Below the pieces are notes generated by a model. That model worked only from the letters and a program-made list of their open reading frames with translations. It ran no database searches and was not told the origin of the DNA. Positions 9,701-18,025 of a DNA stretch of 64,000 nucleotides are shown in pieces. This DNA comes from an uncultured Gemmatimonadales bacterium (lineage in GTDB: Bacteria > Gemmatimonadota > Gemmatimonadetes > JACCXV01 > JAHWKZ01), in contig CAMYLR010000012.1 in the NCBI GenBank assembly GCA_947259315.1, forward strand, positions 7,448 to 71,447, written 5' to 3'. Every line of letters starts with the position of its first letter. Position 1 is the first letter of the stretch. A program made the translations under genes and the position numbers.

Positions 9701-9866
9701 GGAGCGGATCCCGATGCCGGATTACATGGCCGAACAGATGCCAGACCTCATGCCACAAGTGATGGATAACCTGATGCCCCACATGATCGGCGATGTCGTG
9801 CCGCTCGTAACCGAACCGCTCATCGATTACCTGAGCGGCCGGTCAGCGGAAGACGCTGCCGCGTGA
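6765..9866 (+). CDS. FAD-binding and Fe-S oxidoreductase (GlcD-GlcF / YdiJ-like fusion)
   Basis: A 1,033-residue fusion. An N-terminal FAD_binding_4 domain (about 40-220) has TPRGKATSGYGGA and SYPTSYPSSTVGGWLAQGG. It is followed by an FAD-oxidase C domain (to about 450). A two-cluster ferredoxin-like part has CSQCGYCIDECDQF (about 511) and CTTCELCNLRCS (about 562). Two cysteine-rich CCG modules (about 648-720 and 776-858) have CCATP, CPACD, HDSCH, CCGS and CPCCE. Such enzymes oxidise 2-hydroxyacids (lactate, glycolate, D-2-hydroxyglutarate) and pass electrons to quinone or ETF. The last ~125 residues are an unusual Met/Pro-rich tail. ATG 6765 has GGGAGGA just upstream. FadL follows 21 bp after the stop. 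Confidence 0.85.
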   Translation: MVRFSERHRAQLHDLFGSRVSFNPTERKLYGHDIAAIPKLVRPLVGDTTPKGVVQPETEAELVELVRWAVENRVPLTPRGKATSGYGGAIPVGRGVVVDFYHMKRVLKIDPDALTVTVQAGIVWEKLDVELAKHGLTLLSYPTSYPSSTVGGWLAQGGVGIGSYQAGWFRDSVVAARVVLPTGEIRELSGDEIELIADAEGITGFITELTFRVQPLEEMDVVSIACPDPMKLQQAIGRFIEEDLPIWSFVFINPRMAELKNRAPLMEHNGHPIEERVILPAAYISTLAFRQSDSRTVRARIEELLHDCEAELLSDRIAQHEWSHRFKLMVVKRLGPSLVPAEVIVPLDALGDVLTEIERKVDQPVVKEGVILRTGPNGKPEVVILGLIPADQRHFSYNFVFGLALTVMKIAERHGGRPYSTGLYFAKKATEVIGPDRVDRLKAFKKQVDPKGIMNPRKVLGNGWLGRALSLASTFEPLVRPLGNQVITLVGERPTEPVRGIPEDVAWYAYACSQCGYCIDECDQFYGRGWESQSPRGKWFWLREFMEGREDLDQFMVDSFLSCTTCELCNLRCSAALPIEPSWMKLRGKMIEDDKKMTFPPFEMMRAALVAEGDIWAGYRENRDDWFPEDLRAKHGPDHKSKNVYFAGCTASYVEKDIGMASVRLLDEADVDFTYLGKKENCCATPMLVAGKWEVFADTMKKNIEAVKEAGADTVISSCPACDMMWRNVYPEWAEKLGIEYDITAKHYTELVSDKIANGEFAFPESGNGEEKTKVTWHDSCHIGRASGVYDPPRDVIKAIPDVEFVEMSHNRENAHCCGSVLTLIKEPETAADVGKMRLDEAVEAGAEKVLALCPCCEFQLRVSAEARDVPVEVVDLAHFAAERLGYELPDPHPEVKAQWAVFENMIALMTPQGFADLMGTMWPELVDAMPFGMGKMMRVAGKIPGALPAMKPLFPVLFPRLLPLMMPKVMGTMLERVGERIPMPDYMAEQMPDLMPQVMDNLMPHMIGDVVPLVTEPLIDYLSGRSAEDAAA

Positions 9867-9887
9867 GGGCAAGAGGAGGTGTTGAGA

Positions 9888-11210
9888 ATGAAGAGATCGT
9901 TGTGCGGGCTGCTCGTCGCCAGTGCGCTAGCACTGGCGCCAGCGACTAACGCCTACGCCACCGACGGCCACTTCCTGCACGGAGTGGGCGCGATCAACTC
10001 GGCGATGGGTGGCGCTGGCGTAGCGATGCCCAGCAGCCTGCTCGGGACCTTTTACCTCAACCCGGCCGGTCTCACGGCGTTCGAGGGGACGCGGATCGAG
10101 TTCGGCTTCGAGTTGTTCAAGCCTGACCGCACCGTGTCGAGCAGTGCCGGGATCGAGGGGTCGACGACGAGCAAGAGCGACTTCATTCCGATCCCGGCGA
10201 TGGCGTTTACGACCCAGCTCAACGAGCGCGTCACGATCGGGCTCGGTGGACTCGGTATCGGCGGGTTTGGCGTCGATTACCCGGCCGACGAGACGAACCC
10301 GATCCTCGGACCACGTCCTAATGGGTTCGGCGAGGTATTCAGCAACTACTCGTACCTGAAGTTCACGCCCACCGTGGCGTACACTGCGACCGACAAGCTG
10401 TCGCTCGGCTTCTCGGTCAACGTCGACTGGGCATCACTGCAGGTCGATCCGATACCGGTCGCGGCTCCGGCGGTCGATCCCGGGCCGGACGGTCAACCGG
10501 GAACGGCCGATGATCGGGCGTTCTACTCGCGGGGCACGGCGACCGACGGAGCGTTTGGCGCTGGCTTCCACGTCGGTATGCTGTACGACGTCAACGAGAA
10601 GTTCGCGTTTGGCGCATCGTACTCGAGCCCCCAGTGGTTCGAGGACTTCACGTTCAACTCGGTGTGGGAGAACCCGAACCTCGACAACTTCGGGATGGCT
10701 CGCGAGATCGAGTTCGGGCTCGACATCCCGGCGTTCGCAACCGCGGGTATCGGTTACAAGCCGACCAAGAACGTCGCTCTCGCGGCTGATGTCCGATACA
10801 TCTTCTACGAGAACACCGACGGCTTCGAGATGGACAGCCAGCCGTTCACCGAGGACGGCGCGGTCACCGGCTTCGGGTGGAACAACATCTGGGTCGTCGC
10901 CCTGGGCGGAGAGTACCAGTTCAAGCCCGGCTTCCATCTCCGCGGCGGGTATAACTACTCACAGCACCCGATCGACGACGAGCTGTCGTTCTTCAACGTT
11001 CCAGCTCCGGCGATCGTGCAACACCACCTGACGGCGGGCGTTGGGATCCCGCTGACGCCGATGATCCAGATGGATCTCGGGTACTACCACGCGTTCAACC
11101 ACGACTGCGAAGGCCCCTTTTACAACCTGCAGGGGCCGATCCCTGGGACGAGCGTAAAGAGCGAGATGGATGAGAACTCGTTCTTGATGCAGTTCTCGTT
11201 CACGCCGTAA
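9888..11210 (+). CDS. fadL: Outer-membrane long-chain fatty acid / hydrocarbon porin, FadL family
   Basis: A 440-residue OMPP1/FadL/TodX-family beta-barrel. A signal peptide (SLCGLLVASALALAPATNAYA) is followed by the family's N-terminal hatch region, TDGHFLHGVGAINSAMGGAGVA and LGTFYLNPAG. The barrel ends in an aromatic-containing strand (FLMQFSFTP). FadL porins carry hydrophobic compounds such as long-chain fatty acids or aromatics across the outer membrane, so the cell is diderm. ATG 9888 is preferred because AAGAGGAGG lies eight bases upstream; a GTG at 9879 is in frame. It is probably co-transcribed with the FAD/Fe-S oxidoreductase and is followed by a terminator hairpin. Confidence 0.92.
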   Translation: MKRSLCGLLVASALALAPATNAYATDGHFLHGVGAINSAMGGAGVAMPSSLLGTFYLNPAGLTAFEGTRIEFGFELFKPDRTVSSSAGIEGSTTSKSDFIPIPAMAFTTQLNERVTIGLGGLGIGGFGVDYPADETNPILGPRPNGFGEVFSNYSYLKFTPTVAYTATDKLSLGFSVNVDWASLQVDPIPVAAPAVDPGPDGQPGTADDRAFYSRGTATDGAFGAGFHVGMLYDVNEKFAFGASYSSPQWFEDFTFNSVWENPNLDNFGMAREIEFGLDIPAFATAGIGYKPTKNVALAADVRYIFYENTDGFEMDSQPFTEDGAVTGFGWNNIWVVALGGEYQFKPGFHLRGGYNYSQHPIDDELSFFNVPAPAIVQHHLTAGVGIPLTPMIQMDLGYYHAFNHDCEGPFYNLQGPIPGTSVKSEMDENSFLMQFSFTP

Positions 11211-11230
11211 CTCGACAGATCGAGTCCGCA

Positions 11231-11275
11231 AGAAGGCCGCGTCCGTAGCTAATCTGCAAACGGGCGCGGCCTTCT
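11231..11275 (+). terminator. Rho-independent-like terminator after fadL
   Basis: AGAAGGCCGCG pairs perfectly with CGCGGCCTTCT (11 bp) across a 23-base loop, starting 20 bp after the fadL stop. The T-tract is short (CCTT), so termination may be partial. Confidence 0.6.
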
Positions 11276-11602
11276 CCTTGGTAGTAGGTGCCGACTAGTT
11301 AGTTTGTTTTGACAAATGGATTAGTCGGTGCGAGCTGCGATCGCTGCGCCACGATTCGGTAGGGGAGGTAGCCGGCAACGGTGCCCGGGGAAAGGACCGT
11401 CATCGCTACGCTCCTCACGCCGAGCCAGAGCTTTCCGAACATCTTTCAAGGCACCTTCACGGTACGGGTCCGTGCTGCTAGCAACCTAACATTTCGCCAG
11501 TTGCCGCCTATCTCGGTCCGTTGCTACCATCCAATACATCCCGTCATCCTGTGATGCACCGACCCTTGGGTCGCTCCCCGATACCTCCAGAATGGAGATC
11601 CC
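11276..11602. other. Non-coding gap with an inverted repeat and a possible promoter
   Basis: This stretch of about 330 bases has no credible gene. CCGACTA at 11291-11297 and TAGTCGG at 11322-11328 form a 7-bp inverted repeat. Between them lies TTGACA (11309-11314), the best -35 candidate, without an obvious -10 at normal spacing. This could be a repressor-controlled promoter for the enoyl-CoA hydratase. Nothing else is seen up to the start at 11603. Confidence 0.4.
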
Positions 11603-12391
11603 ATGAATGATGCATACGACAACCTGATCGTCGATGTCGCGGATCGTATCGCGACGGTGGCGATCAACCGACCCGACAAGCTGAACGCCCTCAACTCGGC
11701 GACCGAGCGTGAGTTGCAGGACGTGTTTCCACGCCTTGCAGCTAACCCGGACGTTGGTGGCATCATCGTCACCGGTGCGGGTGAGAAGGCGTTTGTGGCC
11801 GGCGCCGATATCGGCGAGCTCGCCGGCCTCGGCGCCACCGAAGGGAAGGAGTTCGCGTTCCAGGGCCAGACAACGTTTACCCGCATCGCGCAATGCCCCA
11901 AACCAGTCGTCGCGGCCGTCAACGGCTACGCGCTTGGCGGCGGCTGCGAGCTGGCGATCGCGTGCCACTTGCGGGTGGCGAGCACGCGGGCCCGCTTCGG
12001 CTTGCCCGAGGTAACGCTGGGGCTAATCCCGGGTCACGGCGGGACGCAACGACTGGCGCGAATTATCGGCACCGGGCGCGCGCTCGAGATGGTGTTGACC
12101 GGCCGCATGGTCGACGCCGAGGAGGCACACTCTTGGGGGTTGGCCAACGCGGTTTGCGAACCAGACCAGGTGATCGACACCGCGCGCAGTCTGCTGGCTC
12201 AGGTTCTCGACAAAGCACCGCTCGCGGTCCAGTACGCACTCGAGACGACACTTCGGGGCGAAGACATGGGGTTGGACGACGGCCTGTACATGGAGGCCAC
12301 CCTTTTCGGGATGGCGTGCGGGACTGACGACATGCGCGAAGGCACGGCGGCGTTTCTCGAGAAGCGCAAACCCGAGTTCAAAGCCCGGTGA
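11603..12391 (+). CDS. Enoyl-CoA hydratase/isomerase family protein
   Basis: A 262-residue crotonase-fold enzyme that hydrates 2-enoyl-CoA to 3-hydroxyacyl-CoA. The oxyanion-hole segment is AFVAGADIGEL. Both catalytic glutamates are present, in YALGGGCELAIAC and GLPEVTLGLIPGHGGTQRL. The C-terminal FLEKRKPEFKAR is typical. The start ATG 11603 is ten bases after GGAGAT. The stop overlaps the next gene as GTGA. It is the first of four crotonase paralogues in this window. Confidence 0.92.
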   Translation: MNDAYDNLIVDVADRIATVAINRPDKLNALNSATERELQDVFPRLAANPDVGGIIVTGAGEKAFVAGADIGELAGLGATEGKEFAFQGQTTFTRIAQCPKPVVAAVNGYALGGGCELAIACHLRVASTRARFGLPEVTLGLIPGHGGTQRLARIIGTGRALEMVLTGRMVDAEEAHSWGLANAVCEPDQVIDTARSLLAQVLDKAPLAVQYALETTLRGEDMGLDDGLYMEATLFGMACGTDDMREGTAAFLEKRKPEFKAR

Positions 12392-12867
12392 TCCGTTCTT
12401 ACATAGCGTTCTTGAGTCTGACGTTGCTGTGGCTTGGCGCGGCTGTCGCGATCTACGGCAACGCAAACGTCTACACGCTCACGTGGGCGATCGTCTGGTG
12501 GGCGCTGTTGATCATGCTCATCGCCACTGCGTATTACGTCATTCAGGATGCCCCGGCAGCGCGTGTGATCGATTGGCTGCGTCGTGATCTGATCGTCAAC
12601 GCGGTGATCTTTCTGGTGTTGTTGTTCGCGATCCTGGACGCGACGGCCGGGTTTCGTGTCATCAACGTGCGAATCGCTGGTTGGATCGGTTTTGGAGCCG
12701 CAGCGCTCCACCCGGTCGTCGTCGATTGGCCGCATCGCAAACAGCACCGGAACAGCCTCGCCGGCTCGCCCGTCCCCAAGTACGTCCCCGACGCATGCCT
12801 GGCGATCGACTGGACGCTGGCGGGCCTGGTTTTGGCGGCGTTGCTGCTCCTCTACTCCCCGCTGTAA
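12388..12867 (+). CDS. Small multi-pass membrane protein, unknown function
   Basis: A 159-residue protein with four to five membrane segments (IAFLSLTLLWLGAAVAIYG, WAIVWWALLIMLIATAYYVI, LIVNAVIFLVLLFAILDA, GWIGFGAAALHPVVV, TLAGLVLAALLLLYSPL). A polar loop with DWPHRKQHRNS lies between the last two. It begins at a GTG coupled to the enoyl-CoA hydratase stop. No family signature is recognised. Co-translation with a hydratase suggests a link to lipid metabolism, but this is inference. Confidence 0.6.
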   Translation: MIRSYIAFLSLTLLWLGAAVAIYGNANVYTLTWAIVWWALLIMLIATAYYVIQDAPAARVIDWLRRDLIVNAVIFLVLLFAILDATAGFRVINVRIAGWIGFGAAALHPVVVDWPHRKQHRNSLAGSPVPKYVPDACLAIDWTLAGLVLAALLLLYSPL

Positions 12868-12915
12868 AAAGGGGTCGCCCTACCCTCGGGGTCTCGTTGT
12901 ACCTAACATTTAAGG

Positions 12916-14133
12916 ATGGCCAAATCGCCGAACCCATCGGCAACGCCCGAGCTCCAGGTCGTTGGTCCTAGACCGATTTCAGACGCCTTGTTCGATCGGC
13001 TGGTCGCGCTCAGACGCGACCTCCATCGGCACCCCGAGCTGGGGTGGCACGAGACGCGAACAGCGTCACGGATCGAAGCCGAGCTGGATCGTCTGGGGAT
13101 CGCTCACCGTCGCATAGCGGAGACCGGCATCCTGGCTGACCTGCCAGGCCCTGACGGCGTGCCGGCAGTAGCGTTGCGCGCCGATATGGACGGCTTGCCG
13201 ATCCCCGAGGAGACAGGGTTACCGTACGCGTCCGAAGAGCCCGGCTTGATGCACGCCTGCGCTCACGACGGACATATCGCGATGTTGCTCGGCGCCGCCG
13301 AGATCTTGGTCGCCGACGAAGACCGCCCGGCGCCGGTTCGGTTGGTCTTCCAGCCGGCGGAGGAGTTGGGTGACGGCGCAAAACGAATGATCGAAGCCGG
13401 TGCGCTCGAAGGCGTGGGGATGATCTTCGGCGGGCACCTGGACCGCCACTACGGACCCGGCACGGTCATCGTCTCTGATGGACCGGTGAACGCTTCAGCC
13501 GATGCGTTCCGGGTCCAGATTGGCGGCCGCGAGGGACACGCCGGTCGCCCTCACGAAGCGGTCGATGCGATCGTCGTCGGCAGTCTCATGGTCATGGCGA
13601 TCCAAACGATCGTCTCACGCGAGATCAATCCGGATCACCCCTCGGTCGTCTCGATCGGGATGTTTCGCGCCGGCAACGTTTCCAACGCCATCGCCGGTCA
13701 GGCCGAGCTGCAGGGAACGATCCGCGCCCAGGACCTGGACGTGCGTCAACATCTCAAGGCCTCCGTGCAGCGGATTGCGGAGACGACGGCTCTGCTCCAC
13801 GGCGCAGAGCTGGAGTTCGAGTTCACCGAGAGCACGCCGATCCTGTACAATCGAGCACCGGCTACCGACTACGCGCGTGAGGCGGCGCGGAAAGTCGTGC
13901 CCGATGACAAGGTGATCGAGCTCGAGCACGCGAACATGGGTGGCGAAGATTTCAGCCGTTATCTGGACATCGTGCCTGGGTGCTACGTTCGCTACGGTGC
14001 CAAAGTGAAAGGCCGCGAGGGATTCCCGAGCCACTCGAGCAAGTTCGAGTTCGACGAGGAAGCGCTGGCGATCGGTGCCGCGTGGTTGGCCGAGATCGCC
14101 ATTGTGGCAGGCCGCGAGATCTTGAAGGAATAG
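12916..14133 (+). CDS. M20 family amidohydrolase / carboxypeptidase
   Basis: A 405-residue M20D-type metallo-amidohydrolase that removes acyl or aminoacyl groups from amino-acid conjugates (hippuricase, IAA-amino-acid hydrolase type). Visible features are RRDLHRHPELGWHE, ALRADMDGLPIPEETGLPY, the metal-binding MHACAHDGHIAMLLGAAE, FQPAEE, the dimerisation-domain GREGHAGRPHEAVDAI and the last metal-ligand region GGEDFSRY. The start ATG 12916 lies 48 bp after the preceding gene, with AAGGA two bases upstream. The GNAT-cyclic-nucleotide gene follows 25 bp downstream. Confidence 0.87.
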   Translation: MAKSPNPSATPELQVVGPRPISDALFDRLVALRRDLHRHPELGWHETRTASRIEAELDRLGIAHRRIAETGILADLPGPDGVPAVALRADMDGLPIPEETGLPYASEEPGLMHACAHDGHIAMLLGAAEILVADEDRPAPVRLVFQPAEELGDGAKRMIEAGALEGVGMIFGGHLDRHYGPGTVIVSDGPVNASADAFRVQIGGREGHAGRPHEAVDAIVVGSLMVMAIQTIVSREINPDHPSVVSIGMFRAGNVSNAIAGQAELQGTIRAQDLDVRQHLKASVQRIAETTALLHGAELEFEFTESTPILYNRAPATDYAREAARKVVPDDKVIELEHANMGGEDFSRYLDIVPGCYVRYGAKVKGREGFPSHSSKFEFDEEALAIGAAWLAEIAIVAGREILKE

Positions 14134-14158
14134 AACGATAGCCGACGGCAACAGCCCA

Positions 14159-15760
14159 GTGGTGGTCCGCGAAGCGGACGAAGCAGACGCCACGCACATC
14201 AGCGCGATCTTCCGCGCGACCTACGGCGATGACTACGCCTACCCCGAGTTCTACGACGAGAAGCTGCTCAAGAAGATGATCTTTAGCGACGACACGATCG
14301 TGCTCGTCGCCGAGAGAACCGAGGACGGTCTGATCCTCGGAACCGCTTCGGTCGTGATGGACGTCGGTGCGTTCAGCGACCTTCTGGGCGAGTTCGGTCG
14401 GTTGGCGGTGCACCCCGAGGCGCGTGGTCACGGCGTCGGCAAGCTGCTGATGGAGGGCCGCCTCGACCGCATCCGGGACCGCCTCCACATCGGGATCACA
14501 GAAGCGCGGGTCGTCCACCCGTTCTCCCAGAGAATCGCCGAGAAGTACGGCTTCGCCGCGGTCGGGTTTCTACCGATGAAGGTCCAGATAGCGAATCGCC
14601 GTGAGCACGTCGCCGTGATGTACCGGCATTTCGGACCGTCGATCGAGCTTCGTCGCAACAACCCGCGCATTGTCCCCGAGGTGTACCGGCTCGGGGTCAT
14701 GGCGATGAGTCACGTCGGCCTCCCCAACGACCTCATCGTGGACGAAGCGTCGGCGCCGTATCCGTACGGAGAAGATTATGAGATCGTGGAGATGACCGCC
14801 GATGGGTACTCGGATCTGCTGCGGATCGAGCGCGGTCGGGTGCGAAATCGAGAGGTGTTTGGACCGCTCCAGCTTCACTACGGCGTCTTCATGCTTCAGG
14901 CCAAACAGTCGAACTATCTGGTTGCGCGCGACAATGGACGGATCGTGGGAGCGATCGGGTTTACGCTCGACAAGTTCGACCGTGACATCCGGGTCTTTGA
15001 GTTGATCACGTTGGATGACCACGTGGTGCGGTTCCTGTTCGAGGAGCTGGTGCGCTACGGTCGCGACGAGCACGGCATCGTGATCATCGAGGTCGACGCC
15101 GCAGCGGACGCGACGCGGATGCAACGGACCTTGATGGAGCTGGGCTTCGTGCCGTGTGCGTACGTGCCGGCGATGGCGTTCCAGCGGACCGAGCGCCGTG
15201 ATGTCGTAAAGTTCGTCCGGCTGCTGGAACCCCTCGTGATCGGCGAGGTGGCGTTGATCGACACGACGCAGGAAATCGCCGACGCCGTGCTGGCAGCGTT
15301 CTCGCAACGCCAGGTGATACCACGGATCAGCGAGGTGGTCGATCGGGTCGCGCTCTTTGACGGCCTGAACGAGGAGCAGGTACAGCGGGTGGCGGGGTAC
15401 GCCAGGTACCAGAACTACGAGGCGGGCGAGAATATCCTCGAGGAGGGCACGCGGGGTGAGGAGATGTACCTGATCCTGAGCGGCGAGGTCGACATCGTAA
15501 TGTCCGGCTCTGACGCGCCGATCGGGCGCGTCGGACCCGGCGAGTGCCTTGGGGAGGTCGCGATGCTGACGCGTGCGGATCACATGGCGAAGGGCATCGC
15601 CCGGACACCCGTCGAGGCCGGCGTGCTGACGGGCGAGCGTATCGGAAAGCTGGTCCGTCTCAGGCCCGACATCGGCGTGGTGCTCTACCGCAACGTCGCG
15701 CGCGGGCTCGGTGACAAGTTGCGACGCGCGGACTTCGAGATCATCGAGGAGGCCAAGTAG
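14159..15760 (+). CDS. GNAT acetyltransferase with C-terminal cyclic-nucleotide-binding-like domain
   Basis: A 533-residue fusion. The first GNAT domain (about 1-165) has the acetyl-CoA motif GRLAVHPEARGHGVGKLL. A second GNAT-like region (about 200-360) lacks a clear motif A but has ARDNGRIVGAIGF and the GNAT-like end QRTLMELGFVPCAYVP. The C-terminal domain (about 395-520) has the cNMP-binding beta-roll YEAGENILEEGTRGEEMYLILSGEV and the cassette start GECLGEVAML. The cassette arginine that contacts the cyclic phosphate is not seen (DHMAKGIA where PRSATVR is usual), so ligand binding is uncertain. The mycobacterial lysine acetyltransferase Pat combines these modules in the opposite order. The start is GTG; no ATG is available in frame. 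Confidence 0.75.
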   Translation: MVVREADEADATHISAIFRATYGDDYAYPEFYDEKLLKKMIFSDDTIVLVAERTEDGLILGTASVVMDVGAFSDLLGEFGRLAVHPEARGHGVGKLLMEGRLDRIRDRLHIGITEARVVHPFSQRIAEKYGFAAVGFLPMKVQIANRREHVAVMYRHFGPSIELRRNNPRIVPEVYRLGVMAMSHVGLPNDLIVDEASAPYPYGEDYEIVEMTADGYSDLLRIERGRVRNREVFGPLQLHYGVFMLQAKQSNYLVARDNGRIVGAIGFTLDKFDRDIRVFELITLDDHVVRFLFEELVRYGRDEHGIVIIEVDAAADATRMQRTLMELGFVPCAYVPAMAFQRTERRDVVKFVRLLEPLVIGEVALIDTTQEIADAVLAAFSQRQVIPRISEVVDRVALFDGLNEEQVQRVAGYARYQNYEAGENILEEGTRGEEMYLILSGEVDIVMSGSDAPIGRVGPGECLGEVAMLTRADHMAKGIARTPVEAGVLTGERIGKLVRLRPDIGVVLYRNVARGLGDKLRRADFEIIEEAK

Positions 15761-16652
15761 CGGCCCGCACGCGCGAGAAGTAAACCAACAGCAGTCCGGC
15801 CAGAATCGTCACTCCACCCAACACCAGCCGCCACGTAAGCGTCTCGTCGAGGACCCACCACCCGAGGATGATCGCGACGACCGGATTCACGTACGTGTAC
15901 GTGCCGACCTTGCTGCTCGACATGTGGGCGGTGATAAACGCGAACGCGGAGAATCCGATCAGCGAGCCAACGAGCGCGAGATACACGATCGAGACCCACG
16001 CTTGCTGGTTCCACACCGCTGGTTGACCGCGCTCGAGAACGAGGTGAACCCCGAACATCAACGGACCGGCGGTACCGTTCGCGATCGCGCTCGCGAGGAG
16101 CGAGTCGATATGCGCCAACCGTCGCCGCGCGTGCACCGTCCCGAGTGACCACGTGAATGCGGCCAGCAAGACGACGATCACGCCGAACCAAGACGACTCG
16201 ATCGACTCGAACGGCTTGACGAGAATCGCGACACCAGCCAGCCCTACGACGAGGCCAACCCAACCGATCGGCGCCAGCCGCTCGTGCTGGCGCCCGAGCA
16301 TCGCGATCAGCGTGTTCCACATCGGCACCGTCGTGAGCAGCAGCGCAGCCAAACCGGTTGAGAGGTGCTGCTGAGCGGTATTCAGAAAGCCGTTGCCGAG
16401 CACCAGCAACAAGATCCCGACCAGGATGGCGTGGGCGATCACGGCCCGATCCCGCGGGATGCGCCGGCCCGTCGCCATGGCGACCGCCAGCATCACCGCG
16501 CCGGCGATCGTGAAGCGGGCGGCTCCCAGCAGGTACGGTGGAAGCACCGCGACGCCGAGCTTGATGAACAGGTAGGTCGAGCCCCAAACAACGCAGACCG
16601 CGGCGTAGGCGACGGCTACGGCAACCGGGTTGGCTGGGGTCACGGTGCGCAT
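15741..16652 (-). CDS. EamA/DMT-family transporter
   Basis: A 303-residue inner-membrane exporter of the drug/metabolite transporter superfamily with ten predicted membrane helices in two EamA repeats. Typical elements are AVCVVWGSTYLFIKLGV near the N-terminus, LLGAARFTIAGAVMLAV, and in the second repeat YLALVGSLIGFSAFAFI and YTYVNPVVAIILGWWVLDE. The substrate is unknown (RhaT/PecM-like metabolites). The gene is convergent with the GNAT-cNMP gene and the two coding regions overlap by 20 bp at their 3' ends. A charged tail, FSRVRAATWPPR, follows the last helix. Confidence 0.88.
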   Translation of the reverse strand: MRTVTPANPVAVAVAYAAVCVVWGSTYLFIKLGVAVLPPYLLGAARFTIAGAVMLAVAMATGRRIPRDRAVIAHAILVGILLLVLGNGFLNTAQQHLSTGLAALLLTTVPMWNTLIAMLGRQHERLAPIGWVGLVVGLAGVAILVKPFESIESSWFGVIVVLLAAFTWSLGTVHARRRLAHIDSLLASAIANGTAGPLMFGVHLVLERGQPAVWNQQAWVSIVYLALVGSLIGFSAFAFITAHMSSSKVGTYTYVNPVVAIILGWWVLDETLTWRLVLGGVTILAGLLLVYFSRVRAATWPPR

Positions 16653-16713
16653 CGGCGGAAGGTAGCGCCGGCTCGGATGGCGACTAGGTAGCCGACGACG
16701 ATAGGTTGACGCC

Positions 16714-17964
16714 GTGTCCGACCTAGAAATCTCGGAGCTGATCTACGATTGGAACCGCGAGGCCGGCGACCTGGTTCGGCCTACCCAGCCGGTCGAGTTC
16801 GACGACGAAACCTTACGCGATGGGTTGCAGTCGCCATCCGTCGTCGACCCACCGATCGACACCAAGATCGAGATCCTCCACTTGATGGATCAACTCGGCA
16901 TCCACACCGCGAACATCGGTCTGCCCGGAGCCGGCCCGCGCGCCGTTGCCGACGTCACCCGACTGGCGCAGGAGATCGTTGACGCCAAGCTGTCGATCGG
17001 CGCCAACTGCGCCGCCCGCACGCTTCAGCCGGATATCGATCCGGTCGCCGAGATTTCACAGCGAACCGGCTTATCGATCGAGTGTTGCACGTTTATCGGC
17101 TCATCGCCGATCCGACAGTACGCCGAGGGGTGGGAGCTTGATTGGGTGCTGAAGACGAGCCAAAAGGCGGTCGATTACGCGGTCAAGCAAGGTCTCCAGG
17201 TGATGTACGTGACCGAGGATACGACCCGCGCCCGCCCCGAAGCTTTGGAGAAACTTTACACGACCGCCATCGAGGCCGGTGCGAGCCGGATTTGTTTGGC
17301 CGACACGGTCGGTCACGCGACTCCCGATGGTGCTCGCAATCTCGTGCAGTGGGCCAAACAACTGGTTGCAAGGACGGGTGCCGACGTCAAAGTCGATTGG
17401 CACGGCCACCGCGATCGCGGGTTCGGGCTCGCCAACGCGCTGTCGGCGATGGTGGCCGGCGTCGATCGGGTGCACGGAACGGGGCTCGGAATCGGCGAAC
17501 GGGTAGGCAACACCGAGATGGATCTCCTGCTCGTCAACCTCAATCTGCTGGGGTGGATCGAAACCGATCTCAGCCCGTTGCCCGAGTACTGTCAGCGCAT
17601 CGCGGAATCGACCGGCGTGCCGTTGCCGGTCAACTACCCGGTCGTCGGGGCGGATGCCTTCCGGACCGGCACTGGAGTCCACGCGGCGGCGGTCATCAAA
17701 GCCGAGAAGAAGGGCGAAGAGTGGCTCGCCGACCGCGTCTACTCGGGTGTCCCGGCGGGGATGGTCGGGCGCCACCAGCGGATCGAGATCGGCCACATGT
17801 CGGGCCGCTCCAACGTCGAGTACTGGCTCAGATCGCGAGGACACGATTCCTGCCCAGAACTGGTCGATAAGATCTTTGAGCTGGCAAAAAGCTCCGATCA
17901 CACCCTCACCGATCAGGAGATCGAAGCCGTGATCGAGGGCGCCGGCGCTGGCCGCGCCGGCTAG
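16714..17964 (+). CDS. Isopropylmalate/homocitrate synthase-like enzyme (DRE-TIM metallolyase)
   Basis: A 416-residue HMGL-like enzyme. The family's first motif appears as DDETLRDGLQSP, with the catalytic Arg and metal Asp. The metal-binding HxH is in KVDWHGHRDRGFGLANAL, and GTGLGIGERVGNTEM is the glycine-rich signature near the active site. These enzymes condense acetyl-CoA with a 2-ketoacid. At 416 residues it lacks the C-terminal regulatory domain of ordinary LeuA (about 520), so it may be feedback-insensitive, or a homocitrate or citramalate synthase. The start is GTG. It is divergent from the DMT transporter, 61 bp apart. Confidence 0.75.
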   Translation: MSDLEISELIYDWNREAGDLVRPTQPVEFDDETLRDGLQSPSVVDPPIDTKIEILHLMDQLGIHTANIGLPGAGPRAVADVTRLAQEIVDAKLSIGANCAARTLQPDIDPVAEISQRTGLSIECCTFIGSSPIRQYAEGWELDWVLKTSQKAVDYAVKQGLQVMYVTEDTTRARPEALEKLYTTAIEAGASRICLADTVGHATPDGARNLVQWAKQLVARTGADVKVDWHGHRDRGFGLANALSAMVAGVDRVHGTGLGIGERVGNTEMDLLLVNLNLLGWIETDLSPLPEYCQRIAESTGVPLPVNYPVVGADAFRTGTGVHAAAVIKAEKKGEEWLADRVYSGVPAGMVGRHQRIEIGHMSGRSNVEYWLRSRGHDSCPELVDKIFELAKSSDHTLTDQEIEAVIEGAGAGRAG

Positions 17965-18025
17965 AGAACACCCCAGAAAAGCCCCCATCGAACAATTGGC
18001 CCGCAGGTTGCGTATTAGCTGACAC

